Positions 14,020 through 27,730 of a stretch of 64,000 bases of DNA are shown here, piece by piece. Both the position numbers and the translations under genes were made by a program. This DNA comes from Beaufortia kweichowensis (lineage: Eukaryota > Chordata > Actinopteri > Cypriniformes > Gastromyzontidae). Numbering within the stretch: position 1 is the stretch's first letter; every line of letters begins with the position of its first letter. The DNA lies in NCBI GenBank assembly GCA_019155185.1, contig CM032804.1, positions 12,310,992 to 12,374,991 of the forward strand, in the 5' to 3' direction. A model generated the notes under the pieces. The model made no database searches. It saw only the letters and a list, made by a program, of their open reading frames with translations, and had not been told where the DNA came from.

Positions 14020-15285
14020 TGTAATATAATATATAGAGAGAAGTCAAATCTTAATAATACATGTTGAATACCAGTCAAAAGTTTAAAGCTCTGGACCTGG
14101 ATCAGCAAAAGTAAAAAGTAACACCCGTTCAAAAGCAAAACACCCTTTTCCAAAACAATATAGATTTGTAAGGAATTCTAAACTTGTTGGTTTAGAAAAC
14201 TCATTTAGGGCATATGTAAGCATAAACTCGAATTGAAATGTCTTGTAACCACCGCAGTATTTCTTTTAGTTTTTTGTGAGCATTACTGTGTTATTATGGC
14301 TTCTGTGGGTCGTCAACAAAAGCAGCGTTTGTTAGTGCGCAGACAAAAGTTAAGTATTTGGCGGCCCCTAGTGGCCGTTCAGCGACATTGACGACGACAA
14401 AACTGTGAGAACTGACCTCATTTTCTGCTAGAAAAATTCTTTGCTCTGGTTTCATATTTACAACGTATAATTACGAAATGCAAGATTTAAGACTTATGCA
14501 TGAAAAATAAACAGTGACCCAAAAGTTTAGTTATTAAGCATTGCGTTATCAGCCTACCTAAGGGTTGTAGACTGGAATTCCAGGTAGCTCACGCTGATGA
14601 AAGCGTTTGACAAATGCATAAATGTAAATGTAATAGTATGCACGATTTAGGTTTAGCAAAGGTCGACTAAGCTTGTTGTAGAGTTTAACGCCGAAATATT
14701 TAAAAAAATATATATATATATGTGGCCTAGAGTCATTTTGAGACGTAATTTTAGCAGTCGACACGCGTCGCCGACTCTTGGCAGGATTTGATGCAACAGA
14801 AGCGACGCTTTGCTTTTGGCAAAGTCGAAAGTGAAGCAGCAACGACCACAGGCTTTAAAATAGACAAATGCAGGGTCAATCATTCACTGTGCGTTTACAA
14901 ACTAACACGGTTTTCAGAACTGAAATGTAGGTTGTTTTTGCACGTGTCTTATTTAACGTGTTTAAACTGTAAAGATAGATAGTTCTCCAAAAGTATTGGA
15001 CAACACAATTTCTAATGGTTCCATTACAAAACGCTGTATGTAGTGTGATATAGGTATTATTTCAGTATGATTTGATGGTGTTCTGTTGTTTCCCATTTGT
15101 CAGATAGCATCAAATACCTTTTCATGAAAGACCATTATAGTTTCCATTAAAAACAATACAATTCATAACCATTATATCTATTACAATTTGTGATGGTATC
15201 AGCATTGTGATGATTTTTCAGCATTAAAGGTAAAATAACAATTATGTGTTAAAAACAGTCCAGGACAACCAGCAAGTCATATTTA

Positions 15286-16639
15286 TTTTGTTTAATTTTT
15301 ATCTCCTGACATTGCTCCACAAAACAATCGCAAAAATGAACACTTTCAATATTATTCAAACAACTAGGAAACATACAAGCCCTCACAGTGTTGTCAGGTC
15401 TAATCAAACGAAACAGATATGTCAAACCAATGAATTATTTAAGGCATAGAAAGTAATACAATATCATCTAATAGTCTGTGTATGAGCAGTGTCTAAATAA
15501 CGCTTGGAACAACATTTCAGTTATACTGTTAGTTTTTTTTTTCTGTAACAATCATAAAGGGAACAATTGAAAAAGATGCATCCATTGCACTCCCACAGTG
15601 GGGCAAAGAATAACAGCTCACAGCCAATGTCGCAGTCACAGAGAAACAATCTATAAAACCATGCATGCCTGTACAGTGTGCCTGAAAGAATACAATTGCA
15701 ACCATCATAATCAATTAAAATGAAAAAAAAAAAAAATAAATTTGACTTGCAAAAATTCTTTGAAAATAAAAACAAAGAGGCTTAAGCCGTTTCCCTGCTG
15801 ACTTTAAACTGACAGCATTTCATAGCAATTTAGTATTTTAGTTTAGTATTACTCGTTAAACCACTGGCTTTAATATACTTTAATATGTACACTTACAATA
15901 GAAAGCTATCAAGCAGTTACACTGTCAAGTAGGTCAGTATCTGACAAGTATATCGGTTAGATTTGACAGATATACAGTATTGAATTCAACACAGTACGAT
16001 GTCAAGGATACAAGGACCAACTGGACAGAAAGGGAAACAAGGTTAAGGGTTTCGGCCTCGTAACTAGGGCCTAGCACCAATCACGATGGGTAAAGCAGTT
16101 CAAATGTGTCACTGGACACATCAGTATCTTGCAAATCCTTTCTAAGCATGACAATGATTTCGACTACAACCCTTTAGGAAATCATAGGCTTTAGAATTAA
16201 AAATGCAAGATCTAGGGCAAACATACTCAAGTTCTCAGCAGTACTTTATTCTTTTAAATGGCAAAAATTTGTCTGCACAACAGAACAATGGAGACTGAGA
16301 AAAAAACCCATCTAAACCACTTGTGGTCTTGAATGAAGGCATTTCAAATTCCAGCAGTCTTAATTTCAGTCTCACAAGAGACATCAGGGATACAAGATTG
16401 AGTTTGTGAAGAAAAACGTCTGCTTATTATAATCCCAAGCGAACAGGAAAAAACACTTTAATGGTCAGGAAATACAACGTAGAAACAACCTGCAAACCAG
16501 GACGTGGATGAAGAGAGTGAACTCGAGCAAGGCATAACAAAATACACAAGTTAAAGAAACAGAATAAAAAGAAACCTAAATAGTGAATTCAATTTATACA
16601 AAAGTGGTCCTGACACACAGCCTCCGTCTTTACAGTAAG
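15286..16639 (-). other. casc3 3' UTR (extent inferred)
   Basis: This is the sequence downstream of the casc3 stop codon at 16640-16642. Minus-strand AATAAA signals lie at 16245-16250 and near 15288. I cannot tell which is used, so the left boundary is a guess. No open frame of note lies here. Confidence 0.4.
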
Positions 16640-19600
16640 CTAGGAGTGAATCTCCTCAGCTGGATTTCTGCTCTGGTCCTAGAGGATGAGAAAAAAGTCA
16701 AAGCTTAATTAATACTGTTTTTTTTTTCCAGATTTTAAATTCTGGTCCAATCCAACAGCACCTGAATTCATCTTGCCTGACTAGATCCTGTCACAATGTG
16801 TCAAATGACTTAAGTTCACATGACTTTCTACTAGAAGTCAAAGGCATTTAAAACAGTTTATTTTCAAGTATTGCTGCATATTAACTTTGCTGCTACCCAG
16901 CTTAACAAACAACAGCCATCCCAAACTTAAATGAAGCGCCTTTCTGTAAAGCATTTAAAGATATCACAGTCGCACACTAAGCTAAAACATGGTTGTATTT
17001 TTGTGAGGTGATTGGAGAACCAAGAAGGCAGATAAAACTGCAAGAAAAGTTTGTTTAATTACATATTAAAGTATCAATGAAATGTTTTGTCCAATTAAAC
17101 TCACAAGACTATTGCTTTCTTAGCTTAGTTACACTACTGGAATCTAAATTTGTGCGCTTTATATAATAAGTGCTACTGATTTGGTGCACAGAGCTATCAC
17201 TTACGTACAGCATAATGAGATCACATAAATTAGGATGCTGCCTATGGAGACAACAGCTGACTAGGGTTTGGAACAGAGCCGATGCTTAGTTAATTGAAAT
17301 AAAACTTCGATATTAATTTGAGTGTTACAAAGCATGCTTGAATGGTGTGTGAATGTGTGCGCCGTTACCTCAGGAGGTGGAGGTCTGACAGTAACAGCGT
17401 GAGAAGAACGCCGGGGTGGGGAGCGTTTGGGCTGAGCTTGCTGATGAATCGTGTCATAATACGTCACCCCACCGTAGACCTGCGACTGTGCCTGCACAAG
17501 GCACATAGAATAGTGAGATTGTATTATTTAATTGACATGTAAAGCAAACAATCAGAAATGCTATAGTTTTTCCGTGTAATTTAAATGGGAGAGGTTAGAG
17601 ATGTAATAAACTCTAAAAACAAAAAGACTTTTGTAACAATCACATGATGTTTATGATCCCATCAAAAGAGCTTACCTGGGGGTTGGGGTACATTGGAGGT
17701 AGCGTAGCTCCAGCGGGGTACGGGTAGTTGGTGTTCCCAAAGGTCATGACACCTGGAGGGGGGTAGAAGGGTGGGGGTAGCAGCTGCTGTGGAGGCGGTT
17801 GCCCAGGCGACATAGAAACAGGTGGGGCGGCATAAAGAGCCGGATTGGGCATGGGCCCTCCTGACTGGTGCGGATGTAAACCTGAAATACAAAGCACAGT
17901 GTGGACTAGCTGTTACATATACTGCTCCCACAACATTCAAAACCATTTGTGGCACTACACAAATGAGAAAATTCCACTTAAGGTAAATTCAATATTAAAG
18001 CTTAGAATGTGTGTGGATTGTCTGCAAAAAGAAAAAAAATCAGCACATCTTTCATACCTGGGTGTCCAGGGTGAGTGGGGTGAGGCAGGTGCATCTCAGG
18101 CTGAACAAGCAAGCTTTGAGGAGGAAGGGCCGCTGGGCTGTCCCCGTGTGTGTAGATTGGTCCCTGGAACGGCACTGCAAAGAAATGACAGTTACAAAAC
18201 ATTTCTTAATACAAGTGAAGTATTTCCATGAACAAAGTCCTCTATACAGCAAAAGCAGAACTGCACTCACTGGGATCATAATAATGGCTCTCCATGACTC
18301 CTATGTGCATGGGAGCAGGTTCGGGAACTGGCCTCTGACGCTGTGATGAATACCGCTTTGCCCGGCCACCACCAACACCCTGATTAAAAAGAGAAAGTTG
18401 TCCTTTATTTCTAAAAACAATATTTCGTTTAGATGTTGAGCATTATAGCCAATCAAAGAAAAGTCTACCTTTATATGCAACCCTTTATAGTTTTATTTAA
18501 GGGTTTTTTGTGTGTATTGAGCAAGCAGTTCACTCACCATTTCCTCTATGTTTCCATACTGCGGAGGGCCTCCACCCATGTGCATGGAACTACGGATACC
18601 TGTAATGGACAAAATGGCTGGAAATGTAAAATCTCTCTCCATAAAATCTACAGTATTGGTTTAGATTTACTACATTAAAAACATGAGGGAATGTGTAGTG
18701 AAAAAGTTACCCCTCATCTCAGCCTGTAGATAAGAAGGTGGATTCTGGGTCCAGTTCTGCCCCGTCAGGCTGAGGCGGGCAAGGTCCTGATCAAGCCCTG
18801 TCAGTCCACCTTGCGTTCCTCCATCACTCGCCTCTTGCCACGACTCGCCCTTCGCCGCTGTCGCTGGCTGGGCAGACGAAGAATCATCTAGTGACGCTTG
18901 CTTACCGAGATCAGACGGCCGCGTTCTCGTCGCCCTCCGTGCAAGCGAGTAGGATTTCTTCTCCACCAGTCTCTCTTGAGGTGGAGACGATTCTCTTGTT
19001 TGCCCGGCCACACTGCCTCCTTCCGTCACGGGGCCTGGCTCCTGTTTCCGTGGTGATGGAACCCTATCTCTCTCAGTCTTGTAGTGATGAGCGGTGTATG
19101 TAGTTGTTGCTAGTGGAATTTCACCCTCCTCATCTTCGTCGCTGTGTATGTCCTCCACAAGCAGGGCTGGGCTGCGGTCAGCATGAGCACCGTGAGAGCC
19201 ACGGCCTTTGAGTCTCGGGCCCCTCTCACCCTCCGCAGGCTGAGGTCGTACACCCCGAGCCGGTGGTCCATCCAGGCCGGACTTCGGGTATCCTCGTCCT
19301 TCTGTCCTGTGCGGGGCCGATGGGGCTCGACTGCCCTGGAAACTGCGCTGGGGAGGATGAGCTGAGGTACGGCCGGTGGGTTTGGGTCCTGCAGAGGGAG
19401 CACTGGGTGGACCTGACTGTAGGGTAACAGACTGTGGGGCGTTGCGATGGCCGGAAGGAGGGCCCTGCCACGAGGTACGTACAGATTTTTCACCATCACG
19501 GTAGCGTCGAGGCTCTCGATTGGGTGAACCATGTCTGCAATAGAGAGAAACATTATTGATGAAGCATTTTCAGTTTTTTGAAAGCTCATATTTATAGAGC

Positions 19601-22600
19601 AAATCACAATTTAATAACAGCAAAATTACCAGAAATAACCTTTAAAGTATTTTTAAAAATTAATACATTTAAAATGTTATCAATACCACTCACTACCCAA
19701 CAAAAAGAGCAAAGAGATGAGGCAGATTATTAACATCTCACCTGGGTTTTCGAGAACGATACGTCCGTCCATCACTTGGTCCTGTGCCATTGCGTATGTC
19801 ATAACCGTAAAAAGCGACAAGTTCCTCACGAGATTTTGGCGCCTGCTCCTCTTCACGAAACTTGTCGTGTTCCCAACGACCCTCATCCTTCCATAACTTT
19901 CTGTGTCTGCCTTTGGGCCTGATGACAGATGGACGGATGAAAATAACAACAAAATGAGGCATTAATGTGAGAATTTTCCACACAATCAAGTCAAGCACAA
20001 TGATTCATTTTGTAAATGTCTGGGATAAAGTAAACCATCTGAAAAGTCATTCATATGAAACAATCTGTGTATGATATACTGAGTGATCTTGGCATATGAA
20101 TATTGGAAAAATGGTGCACACACACATTACAAAACTTAAAACTAGATATAAATTTGTTAAAGACGAAAAACATCTCTCACCTCTCTTCCTCTTGAGTTTG
20201 GCCTCTGACGTCATGTTCAAAAAACAGCCCTTTTCGGGGGATGTATGCTGGATTCTTCCGGTCTTCATCATCGTCCAGCTTCTGGTTGCCTTTACTGGCA
20301 GATTTGTTCTCAGGGTCCTCTGTGCTTTCCTGTAAACATTTATGGCCGGTCTCAAGCTTAGTTTCAGCCTAAAAAGGATTTACAATTAAGAACACCATTG
20401 GCAGTGTGATTTAGCGGTGCCTCAGTCCAAGCTGTGGAATTTTAGCCAAATGGCTTTAAATCTGTCAAAGGACTGCTTTAATGACTTGTTCTGAGCCAAA
20501 TGTATTTGCTAAAAATGTGTCTGCAGACAAACTAAACCAGGCTGATGGTAATTAAGTAATGAGCGCAAGACAGAATTATTATTCAACGCTTTTAATATTC
20601 TTCATACCTGTCCATCACCACTCTGCCTTTCTCCAGCCAGATTTTCCTTCTCATCTGCTTTAACTTCCTTCATCCCTTCATCTCTCTCTTCGACCTCCAG
20701 CTGTTCCACGGGGGCGTCTGCAGCAGGTTTTGGCTCTGTGGCAGGTCGTGAGGCTTCTTCTTCGCTATAATGCTCACCCTCCTCCTCATCCTCTCCTGCC
20801 TGGAATATACAGATAACACATAAATCCATGACGCAAGTGAAAAGGTTATGTACAATTTAAGGAACAAATCAATACATTTGGTACAAGAACTGCAGTACAA
20901 AGAGAACTTATTCCATCAGAAGCATAAATAATTTATGGGACCATTATATATAATATCCATTTGTGTATAAGCCTGTGAATGATATACATTACAAATAAAA
21001 TATACTTCTTCTCTAAGTTAATGGACAGCCCATAATTTAACTTGACATAACCGCACTACAAACAAGCAGCTCTGATAGCTGCTAGTGTGGATATATTGCT
21101 ATTGGAGTGTCAACTACAGCAGAATTGACATTTTTACAGTCGCACAACAGACACTTTCCAGACCTAACAATTAAGAACTTAATTTACAGACTTTCATTGG
21201 CCATCCAAATCTGGAAATCTCTTTTAATAGCATTCTGTGTTATACAACTAAAGGAGACAGTGCTCGTCTGCCGTGAATTAAATCCAGCTTTATGTAGGTC
21301 TGGACTGTGGAGATGCTGTCAAAAGGGTTGCTAGGACACCAAACAAAGTGGAACATTAACAGGTCAGACTGAGCTGAGAAGTATTCAGTTCTATTCTGCT
21401 ACTCTCTCACATCCAATGAACCGGATGGCTGAAAAACAGCCTCTCTCTAATACTCCTTAATTACCCCCAAAATATACCCTGCAATCATCATAATGTAACT
21501 TGCATAAGAAAAGTAGAAAACGTCAGATTGGTGTCTCATTTGTCTACTAAAATTAGATAAGGACCACAGATGCACTAACAGCATGGGGTTCAGCATTGGC
21601 AGTACTCATAATTCCACAAGCGATTCGTGCAGACACAGTTCTGGGAAAAAAACATCTAATTCATTGCTGGGAATTCAATCTATATTTAAACTGTATTCAA
21701 CAACATTAAATCAGACCATCAAATCTAACATCCCTATACAGAAAGAATAGCCAAATCCCATCAACCAGCAGCAATGGATACAGTTATCTCATCTGATCAC
21801 TACTGAGGAGACAGGCAGCCCAGTCTGGACCGGCACAGATTCAGCAAAGCGTTTTCTTCAGCAGAACTGATTGATTTCCCAACAATCCCCTTTAAACTGT
21901 GTTGCCATAGAGACTTACCTCAGTGTGAGATCCATTCTCCTCCAGATCAGCACTGTCATAGTCTGATAACACAGCTGAGGAAAGAGGAAAGTCTGTTCCC
22001 ATTACAAAGACAAATAACATTGAGCTACAGACCAGGTAACATACTTACTATTAAATTATAGAAATGAGAATGTGCTCACCTTCACCAACACCATCCTCAC
22101 TTTCCTAAACAGAAAAAGAGAGCAGAATGAAATGTCTAGCCATATAAACATGCTAAAAAAACAACAACTAACCAGTTCATCCTTAAACTAAATGATCATG
22201 TAACAATAATGAAGAGAAGGAGATCAACATAATTTCTTATTTTCTCTTGACAGAACAAATATGAGAACTCAAAATAGGGACCAGCAGCTGTTACCGCTAA
22301 CCACTGAAACCCAATTTTATGTCTATTACAACATGACGACATGTACCAGGTGTGTTGGGTAAATAGACACAGAGCTGGAGTGCCTCCATGACCAGGATGG
22401 AGAGATATAGATTGAAACATTAAAAGCAAAAAATCTTAAGGTGGAAAATATAAAACAACACATACATTTAACGTCGCACATCCACGTGGGACTTTATCGG
22501 GCTGTACAATACGAATGAAAAGGCGCCTATATTGTGCAGTCGTTGGTAATACTGTGTATTTGAAAACTTGTATTGTGTGATGGATACCAACAATGACATT

Positions 22601-22920
22601 TCATTAAACGTTTACATCTGTATTACGTCTGGAGTCGCTTTAAAAAGGAAGAATCGATCATTAACAATCATTATTAAACGCACACATTCACACTGGCCCT
22701 GATTATAAAAGCAGATTTAGTGTCTCACACTCACACACTCCGACTCATCGTCGCTTTTGGCGCCGACGCGCACAGCTGGAGATTCAACGGGCTCGGGATT
22801 TTTTGCGCGAGCCTTCCTGCCTGCCGAGGAGGATCTCCCGCTTTCGGAGCCCGAAGCAGATTCGTCCTCCTCCTCGCTATCCTGAGAGGCGCGCCGTCTC
22901 CGTCGCCGCCGGTCCGCCAT
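16640..22920 (-). CDS. casc3: CASC3 (MLN51/Barentsz), exon junction complex core subunit
   Basis: Thirteen coding exons join in frame to 754 aa: 22735-22920, 22080-22104, 21919-21974, 20608-20799, 20181-20329, 19742-19918, 18711-19534, 18538-18599, 18271-18379, 18058-18174, 17676-17881, 17369-17491, 16640-16678. The start MADRRRRRRRASQDSEEEDE matches vertebrate CASC3. Residues of about 170-265 form the eIF4A3-binding SELOR region, with NPAYIPRKGLFFEHD and LWKDEGRWEHDKFRE. The Pro-rich C-terminus carries conserved blocks such as RAKRYSSQRQRPVPEP, QGPIYTHGDSP and PPVSMSPGQPPPQQLL. The family binds eIF4A3 and RNA in the exon junction complex and acts in mRNA localisation and decay. Human CASC3 has 703 aa, so this is slightly longer, mainly in the large exon 7. 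The last exon (EDQSRNPAEEIHS end) is the least certain, resting on an in-frame acceptor only. Confidence 0.93.
20800..21918 (-). other. casc3 intron 3, nothing recognised
   Basis: About 1.1 kb of AT-rich intronic sequence with no repeat, RNA gene or protein-like frame that I can name. Confidence 0.6.
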
Positions 22921-23840
22921 CTTAACTCTCAAGGAAGGGAAAGCGGATGTGCGCGGGGAATTGTGGGGGTTCCGCGAGTGCGTCATATCCTCCTGTTCTA
23001 GCGCTGGGGCGCGCGTGGGTACTAGCGCAGAGAGTGACGTTTGGCGAGAATGTTGTTGCAGAACTTGTTTGGCGAGAATGTTGTTGCAGAATTTTTGTTC
23101 AATATTGTATTCGGATGTTTAGGTAGGAATATGAAAAGTATGTCAACTATTATGGTGTTTTTTCGACAGTGAACTACTGCTGCGTTCCAGTCAATCCTAG
23201 ATAAAAAAAATCTAATAACATTAAAATATTATGATTTGTGAAACAGCAAATGATTTAGTTAAATTAAAGAGCGCCGTTCCAGATGTGGTAAATATCCTAA
23301 ATCCGAAGTGTCTGAAATGCAGTTTAAATTCAGCTTTACGTACTGTAGAAAAAGTGTCATTCAACCAGTTAAAATAATATTCCAAATTTATATTTAATTT
23401 TTTTAATTTATGTACATGAACAAAAAGGGATATGGTGTGACAATATGATATAGCATGGTTTCACACAGTACCTTTTTTGTATGGAAATAATAATAACCTC
23501 CTATTTTATACACATATACATAATGTATATGTATGCCTTTAATGTTTTTTTATGGAGTCAAGGTCCATATGAATAAAGCTGTAGTGAAATTAAAAAATGA
23601 GGCCAAGATTTTAAGTAATACCTCTCCAGTTAATCTAAGATACAGTATTCAGAATACTGTCCATTACATTACATCCACCTACTGCTTGAAAAACAGCACA
23701 GGCTTAAAAGACCAGAAATTCTGTGAATTCTACAGTAAGTTCTACTAAAGTTGTGCTTGAGTGTATTTCCTGCACCTGGACTGATACCCAAGTCATTTTG
23801 GAAAATGCAACCAGTTATAAATCTGAAATTCTTTGCCATC
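22921..23840 (-). promoter_or_regulatory. casc3 5' UTR and promoter, then spacer to msl1
   Basis: The first roughly 120 bases upstream of the casc3 ATG are GC-rich with several CpGs. They are followed by a 28-bp tandem duplication (23040-23095). Beyond that is AT-rich spacer. The promoter role is inferred from position. Confidence 0.45.
23040..23095. repeat. 28-bp tandem duplication upstream of casc3
   Basis: The unit tttggcgagaatgttgttgc plus agaacttg begins at 23040 and recurs at 23068. The second copy diverges only in its last few bases. It lies 120-175 bp upstream of the casc3 start codon. Confidence 0.85.
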
Positions 23841-24486
23841 AAATATTTATTAAACCAGAGAAAGGGAAACGAGGCTTATTCATTCTCAACTTATTTTTTA
23901 ATATTTGAAATAATTTCTTTAGCAATAATTATCTTACACATTTTCTTTGAATACAACTTTGTTACAATAAATGCATCTTATTAGGTTTTTAACCAGTTTT
24001 TCATTCTACAACTGAGGGAACCCACCCACAATAAACAAAAAATGCAGCATGTACAGTTCTGCAATCATGTTTTAATAGTTATGGCAGATGTGTCACGGTA
24101 AAAGCTTTGGTCCATATTGCTCAAGCGAATATGCAAGATACAGCGCAAATGTAATTATGTTACGTTCTACACTGTAGAGCCCACCATGATCACGGATATG
24201 TTGCTGTGAATCTTTTCTTAATAGACGTTACAAAACAAAACAGTTTCTCATGGATGGATTTCGCATTGATGTCAAGCAGAGCCTTTTGGAGAGATCCACA
24301 TCAGCCCACAGTCTGATTCAAAAGATCCAAAGTGCAATCTAGTCATCCAATACAAGAGCTTAGTGTACAAGGCCAACATTCTGCTTCAAAACACGGGCGG
24401 TATAAAGGAATTTGTTTCCCACCAACTCCGCAGTGAGAGGCATGTGTCATCACTGCTTTTATATATGTGCGACTCTTTCTGCGGTT
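23841..24486 (-). other. msl1 3' UTR (extent inferred)
   Basis: Downstream of the msl1 stop codon (24487-24489). A minus-strand AATAAA lies near 23845. The true cleavage site cannot be chosen from the sequence alone. Confidence 0.4.
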
Positions 24487-26755
24487 TCATTTGCGACACG
24501 TCCGACGTGGCGTCCTTTTCTTGGTCACCTTAGCTCGACTGCGACTGCGTTCATCTGACGTCCATGGCAACTCAAAATTTCTGTGTAAATGAACATGGAT
24601 AGATTAACTTATTATATAAAACATAACAATACAAATATGCCACAATCTCCACATCGTTAGATTTGAGCAATCAAAATCCATATTTTGTATAGAGGGAAAA
24701 ACATTTAATGAAACTCACTGCTGTTTTACATTAGGCAGAGATCTTCCAAAAGCCACCACTGGCAGAGAGGGTGTCACCATAATATATTGCACTGTGGAAA
24801 CACAAAAAAGCACATTAATAAAAGTGGTCTAATACTTCTAAATGTTACTTCTTTTCTGATATCAAGTACAGTTTCGTACCATCTTCAGGATTTGGAAAGA
24901 AAGAGTTTGGCTCTGGTTCACTCTCTTGAATCACCTTTCTCTTATTCATCCTCTGCTGCAGACGCTGAAACATCCTCTGCTCACGAATACGCTGAATATC
25001 CCACCTGAAATAAAAAAAAGAGCGAACCAAAGAAAATGGAAGATTAGGAAAAAAGCACAATTTATCATCATAGTATGATATTATTATATTACAATTTTAC
25101 ATTATTATATTTTACAGGTAAAATTGTAACTTATAAGCAAATTAAGATCTAATACGTAACGATCATCTAATAAAAAGTATTTCATAAAACCTGCAGACAA
25201 AAACAATCACCTTTTCCTTCTCTTCTCATCTAGTTCAAGCTTTGAATGGCGCTTCAAAAAGACACTGTCGTCTAGACACTGTAAAAAAACAACAGATTTG
25301 AGACATGTGCATTTACTTCACTCACTGCATACACCATTGCATCTTTGTGTCTTACTAACCTCAGGGATGTCTGAAGCATCTTTCTGCCCCAAAGGTTCTA
25401 TGATGTTCTCTCGCCAGGAAGGAACTGCACACAAGAAACCACATTACACTTCAGTAATTGGTGCATCTTAAATCCATCGAATGACAGAAATTAATTAAAC
25501 CCATTAATTAAAACACCTGCAACTGTGTCCTCATGCACAGGGGAAGTGGGCGACAGCTGTGGCTGATGCAAGAGGTATAGCTCACTATTGGTCATGTAGG
25601 GTATTTCCTCTGACTGTCCCTGTAATTCAGAATCCGTCTTCTTCTGAGGTTCGTCCTTTGGAGCTGGCCCCTCCTCAGGTGATGATGGTGGTGACGGTGG
25701 TGGAGACTTTGGCTTTCCACGCCGAGTCCTGCTAGTCTGAGATTCCTGGAAAAGAAACCTCCTTTAGGGAGTAAGGGGATGAAAAATGTCATTTATTATA
25801 TTAAACCCTCATCAAGCCCCACTATGTCACATTTGTCTGAACGAAAGGTCTTTTTGAATTTCTGACATATACCTTTTTACATCCTTTCCTTCTCTGTCAC
25901 GTTGCACTTGTTTTGGGGTTTCGACCCGCCTCTCCGAATGCTGTCCCTGACTTGGCCCGGCTGTCTCCGTCTCAGGTGCCTTACGCCGAGGCGTCTGAGA
26001 TTGACGAGATTCTCCTCCGTCCTTTCTGACCGTCTGTAGCCTGCGTTCCATGCGTTCAATCCGTGCCATTAGCTACAAATGCAAAGCGCATTACTGAGTG
26101 AGCTCTGGTGAATTGTAAAAAAAACTGATAAATGACACTTCTGTGAAAAAGAAATAAACAAATGTTACAAAATGGTGTTACAAAATTTTGTGTTAGTGCA
26201 AAACCAGTAGCCTACCATCTCTTTTTCAACTTTAAGATCATCAATCTCTTTATTCTTGTTGTGCAGCTGCTTCTGCTGCTGTTCAATCAGTTCAAGTTGC
26301 AGCAGCAGGATCTGTCGGATGCAGCTGGTCTGCGCATCCACAAGGCCGGAGCCTTTTCTCACATTGCGCCGTTTCCCATCAGGGCTGTTATCTGGCGAGG
26401 GGATCCCCGCAGCTGCCACTCCATCTCTCCGCTGGTTGCTGCCGTTCGATGCCATGGAGTCCATCTTTCCCACCTGGTTGTGATTGGCCTGACAAAACAG
26501 TGACTTGCTCTTAACCGGGGAACCTTCAGCCCCCATCTGCTTGGTTGATGGGAGTGTCAAGGCCCCCAGTTCTCCTCCTGCTGGAGATTGGTCAGGACAG
26601 CACTTTGCGTAGATGCTGAGGATTTTCACTGTTGTGGATCGCACACAGGAGGAATACCTTCGGCTTTGCTTCTTCAGGCCAGACAGGGAGTCGTGGGCTT
26701 GTTTGCATCCAGTCTGTTTTCTTCTGCTTGTGAACTCAGTGAATCGCATACTCAC
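24487..26755 (-). CDS. msl1: MSL1, scaffold of the MOF/MSL histone H4K16 acetyltransferase complex
   Basis: Eight coding exons: 26216-26755, 25873-26072 (or 25881-26072), 25517-25745, 25360-25424, 25211-25278, 24880-25004, 24719-24791, 24487-24580. The start MSMRFTEF parallels human MTMRSAVF. Residues of about 150-205 form the dimerisation and MSL2-binding coiled coil (LLLLQLELIEQQQKQL then ARIERMERRLQ, split by intron 1). The C-terminal PEHE region, which binds MOF and MSL3, runs from VPSWREN through RRKRWDIQRIREQR and ESEPEPNSFFP to the end RTPRRTCRK, close to the human end RTCRK. The protein is about 460 aa against 614 in human; the shortfall lies in the N-terminus and the middle linker. 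The exon 2/3 junction has two in-frame solutions (461 or 458 aa). Teleosts can carry two msl1 copies; which one this is cannot be told. Confidence 0.92.
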
Positions 26756-27730
26756 AGCTCCAACTGGAGAATTTTACAAACTCCATCCTCTACAGATAAG
26801 GAGGGTTTGTGTCAATCTGGATATTTGCCATTCTGGGGGAGAAGAAACAGTGTCATTTAGTTACAATAGTTGTCCATGCTCAGTGGTGTAAAATTTTACA
26901 TTTCACTTTGCAAATCAAATTCTTGAAAAGTAAACTGAGGGGCTAGATAGAAGTAAAAATGCTGATTCATTTTTATAATAGGTAAAAGAACTGTATACAA
27001 AAAACACATTTTGTGGTCATGTCTGGCCATATTTGCAAAACAATGCATATGTCTAAGTTAAGCATAACACGCCCTTTCGTACTGCTTTTTAGTGTGCATC
27101 GCAGCTGTAAATGCGTTGCATGTATAATGTTTACTCTGTCGGGGTGACATCTGTGATTGTTTATATACATGCAACTACGAGTTACCATTCAACACATGCG
27201 CCAACTATCATCAGCATCATTAGTAATATGTCGAGAGCACAGCGTCCACCATTTTATATCTACAGCAATAACAACGACAACCATTAACAGCAGTTCCTTA
27301 CACTGCACTGGAAGGGACGATGGCGCCATTTTAAGTCATGTAACCGTACTGTATATATATATAAATACTAGAGGGACAACATTTCAACAGCCGACTAACT
27401 CGTTCCTCTCATCGCTTTGCATCGTTATGCTATTTTAATTATCCTATCCCCTCCCGAACTCACCTATCGCCTTCCTTTGGCCGACTTTCGGGTTTTGTTG
27501 AAATATGCGCATACAGCGCATGCGCGATGCGTGATTTCGGAAGTCGTGACTCGTGCGGAACGTTCCTGTCTTGCGCTGGCCGCTGAGGTTTGTGTTCTGA
27601 CACTTTGCTACATTAGGCGGCGATGCATTGATCTTTTGTGCCATTAAAAGTCAGCATAATGGCAAATATTAATCCATGTAAAGATTGACCAAGATCTGAG
27701 TTCATAGACCACATACACTATAACAAAGTC
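26756..27730 (-). promoter_or_regulatory. msl1 5' UTR and promoter region
   Basis: This region lies upstream of the msl1 ATG. At 27320-27333 the minus strand reads AAAATGGCGCCATC, which matches the YY1 consensus core (AANATGGCG). A CpG-rich patch lies at about 27480-27620. A 5' UTR intron is possible but I cannot place it. Confidence 0.4.

Larger units (their letters stand above)
8161..15285. other. Intergenic DNA between casc3 tail and rapgefl1 promoter
   Basis: AT-rich sequence with no protein-like open frame and no RNA gene that I can recognise. It holds (TA)n tracts at 10481-10510, 13931-13977 and 14001-14019. A very A-rich low-complexity stretch lies at about 12600-12890. A degraded motif resembling the fish ggttgctagg-type repeat lies at about 13565-13670. 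Confidence 0.6.
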
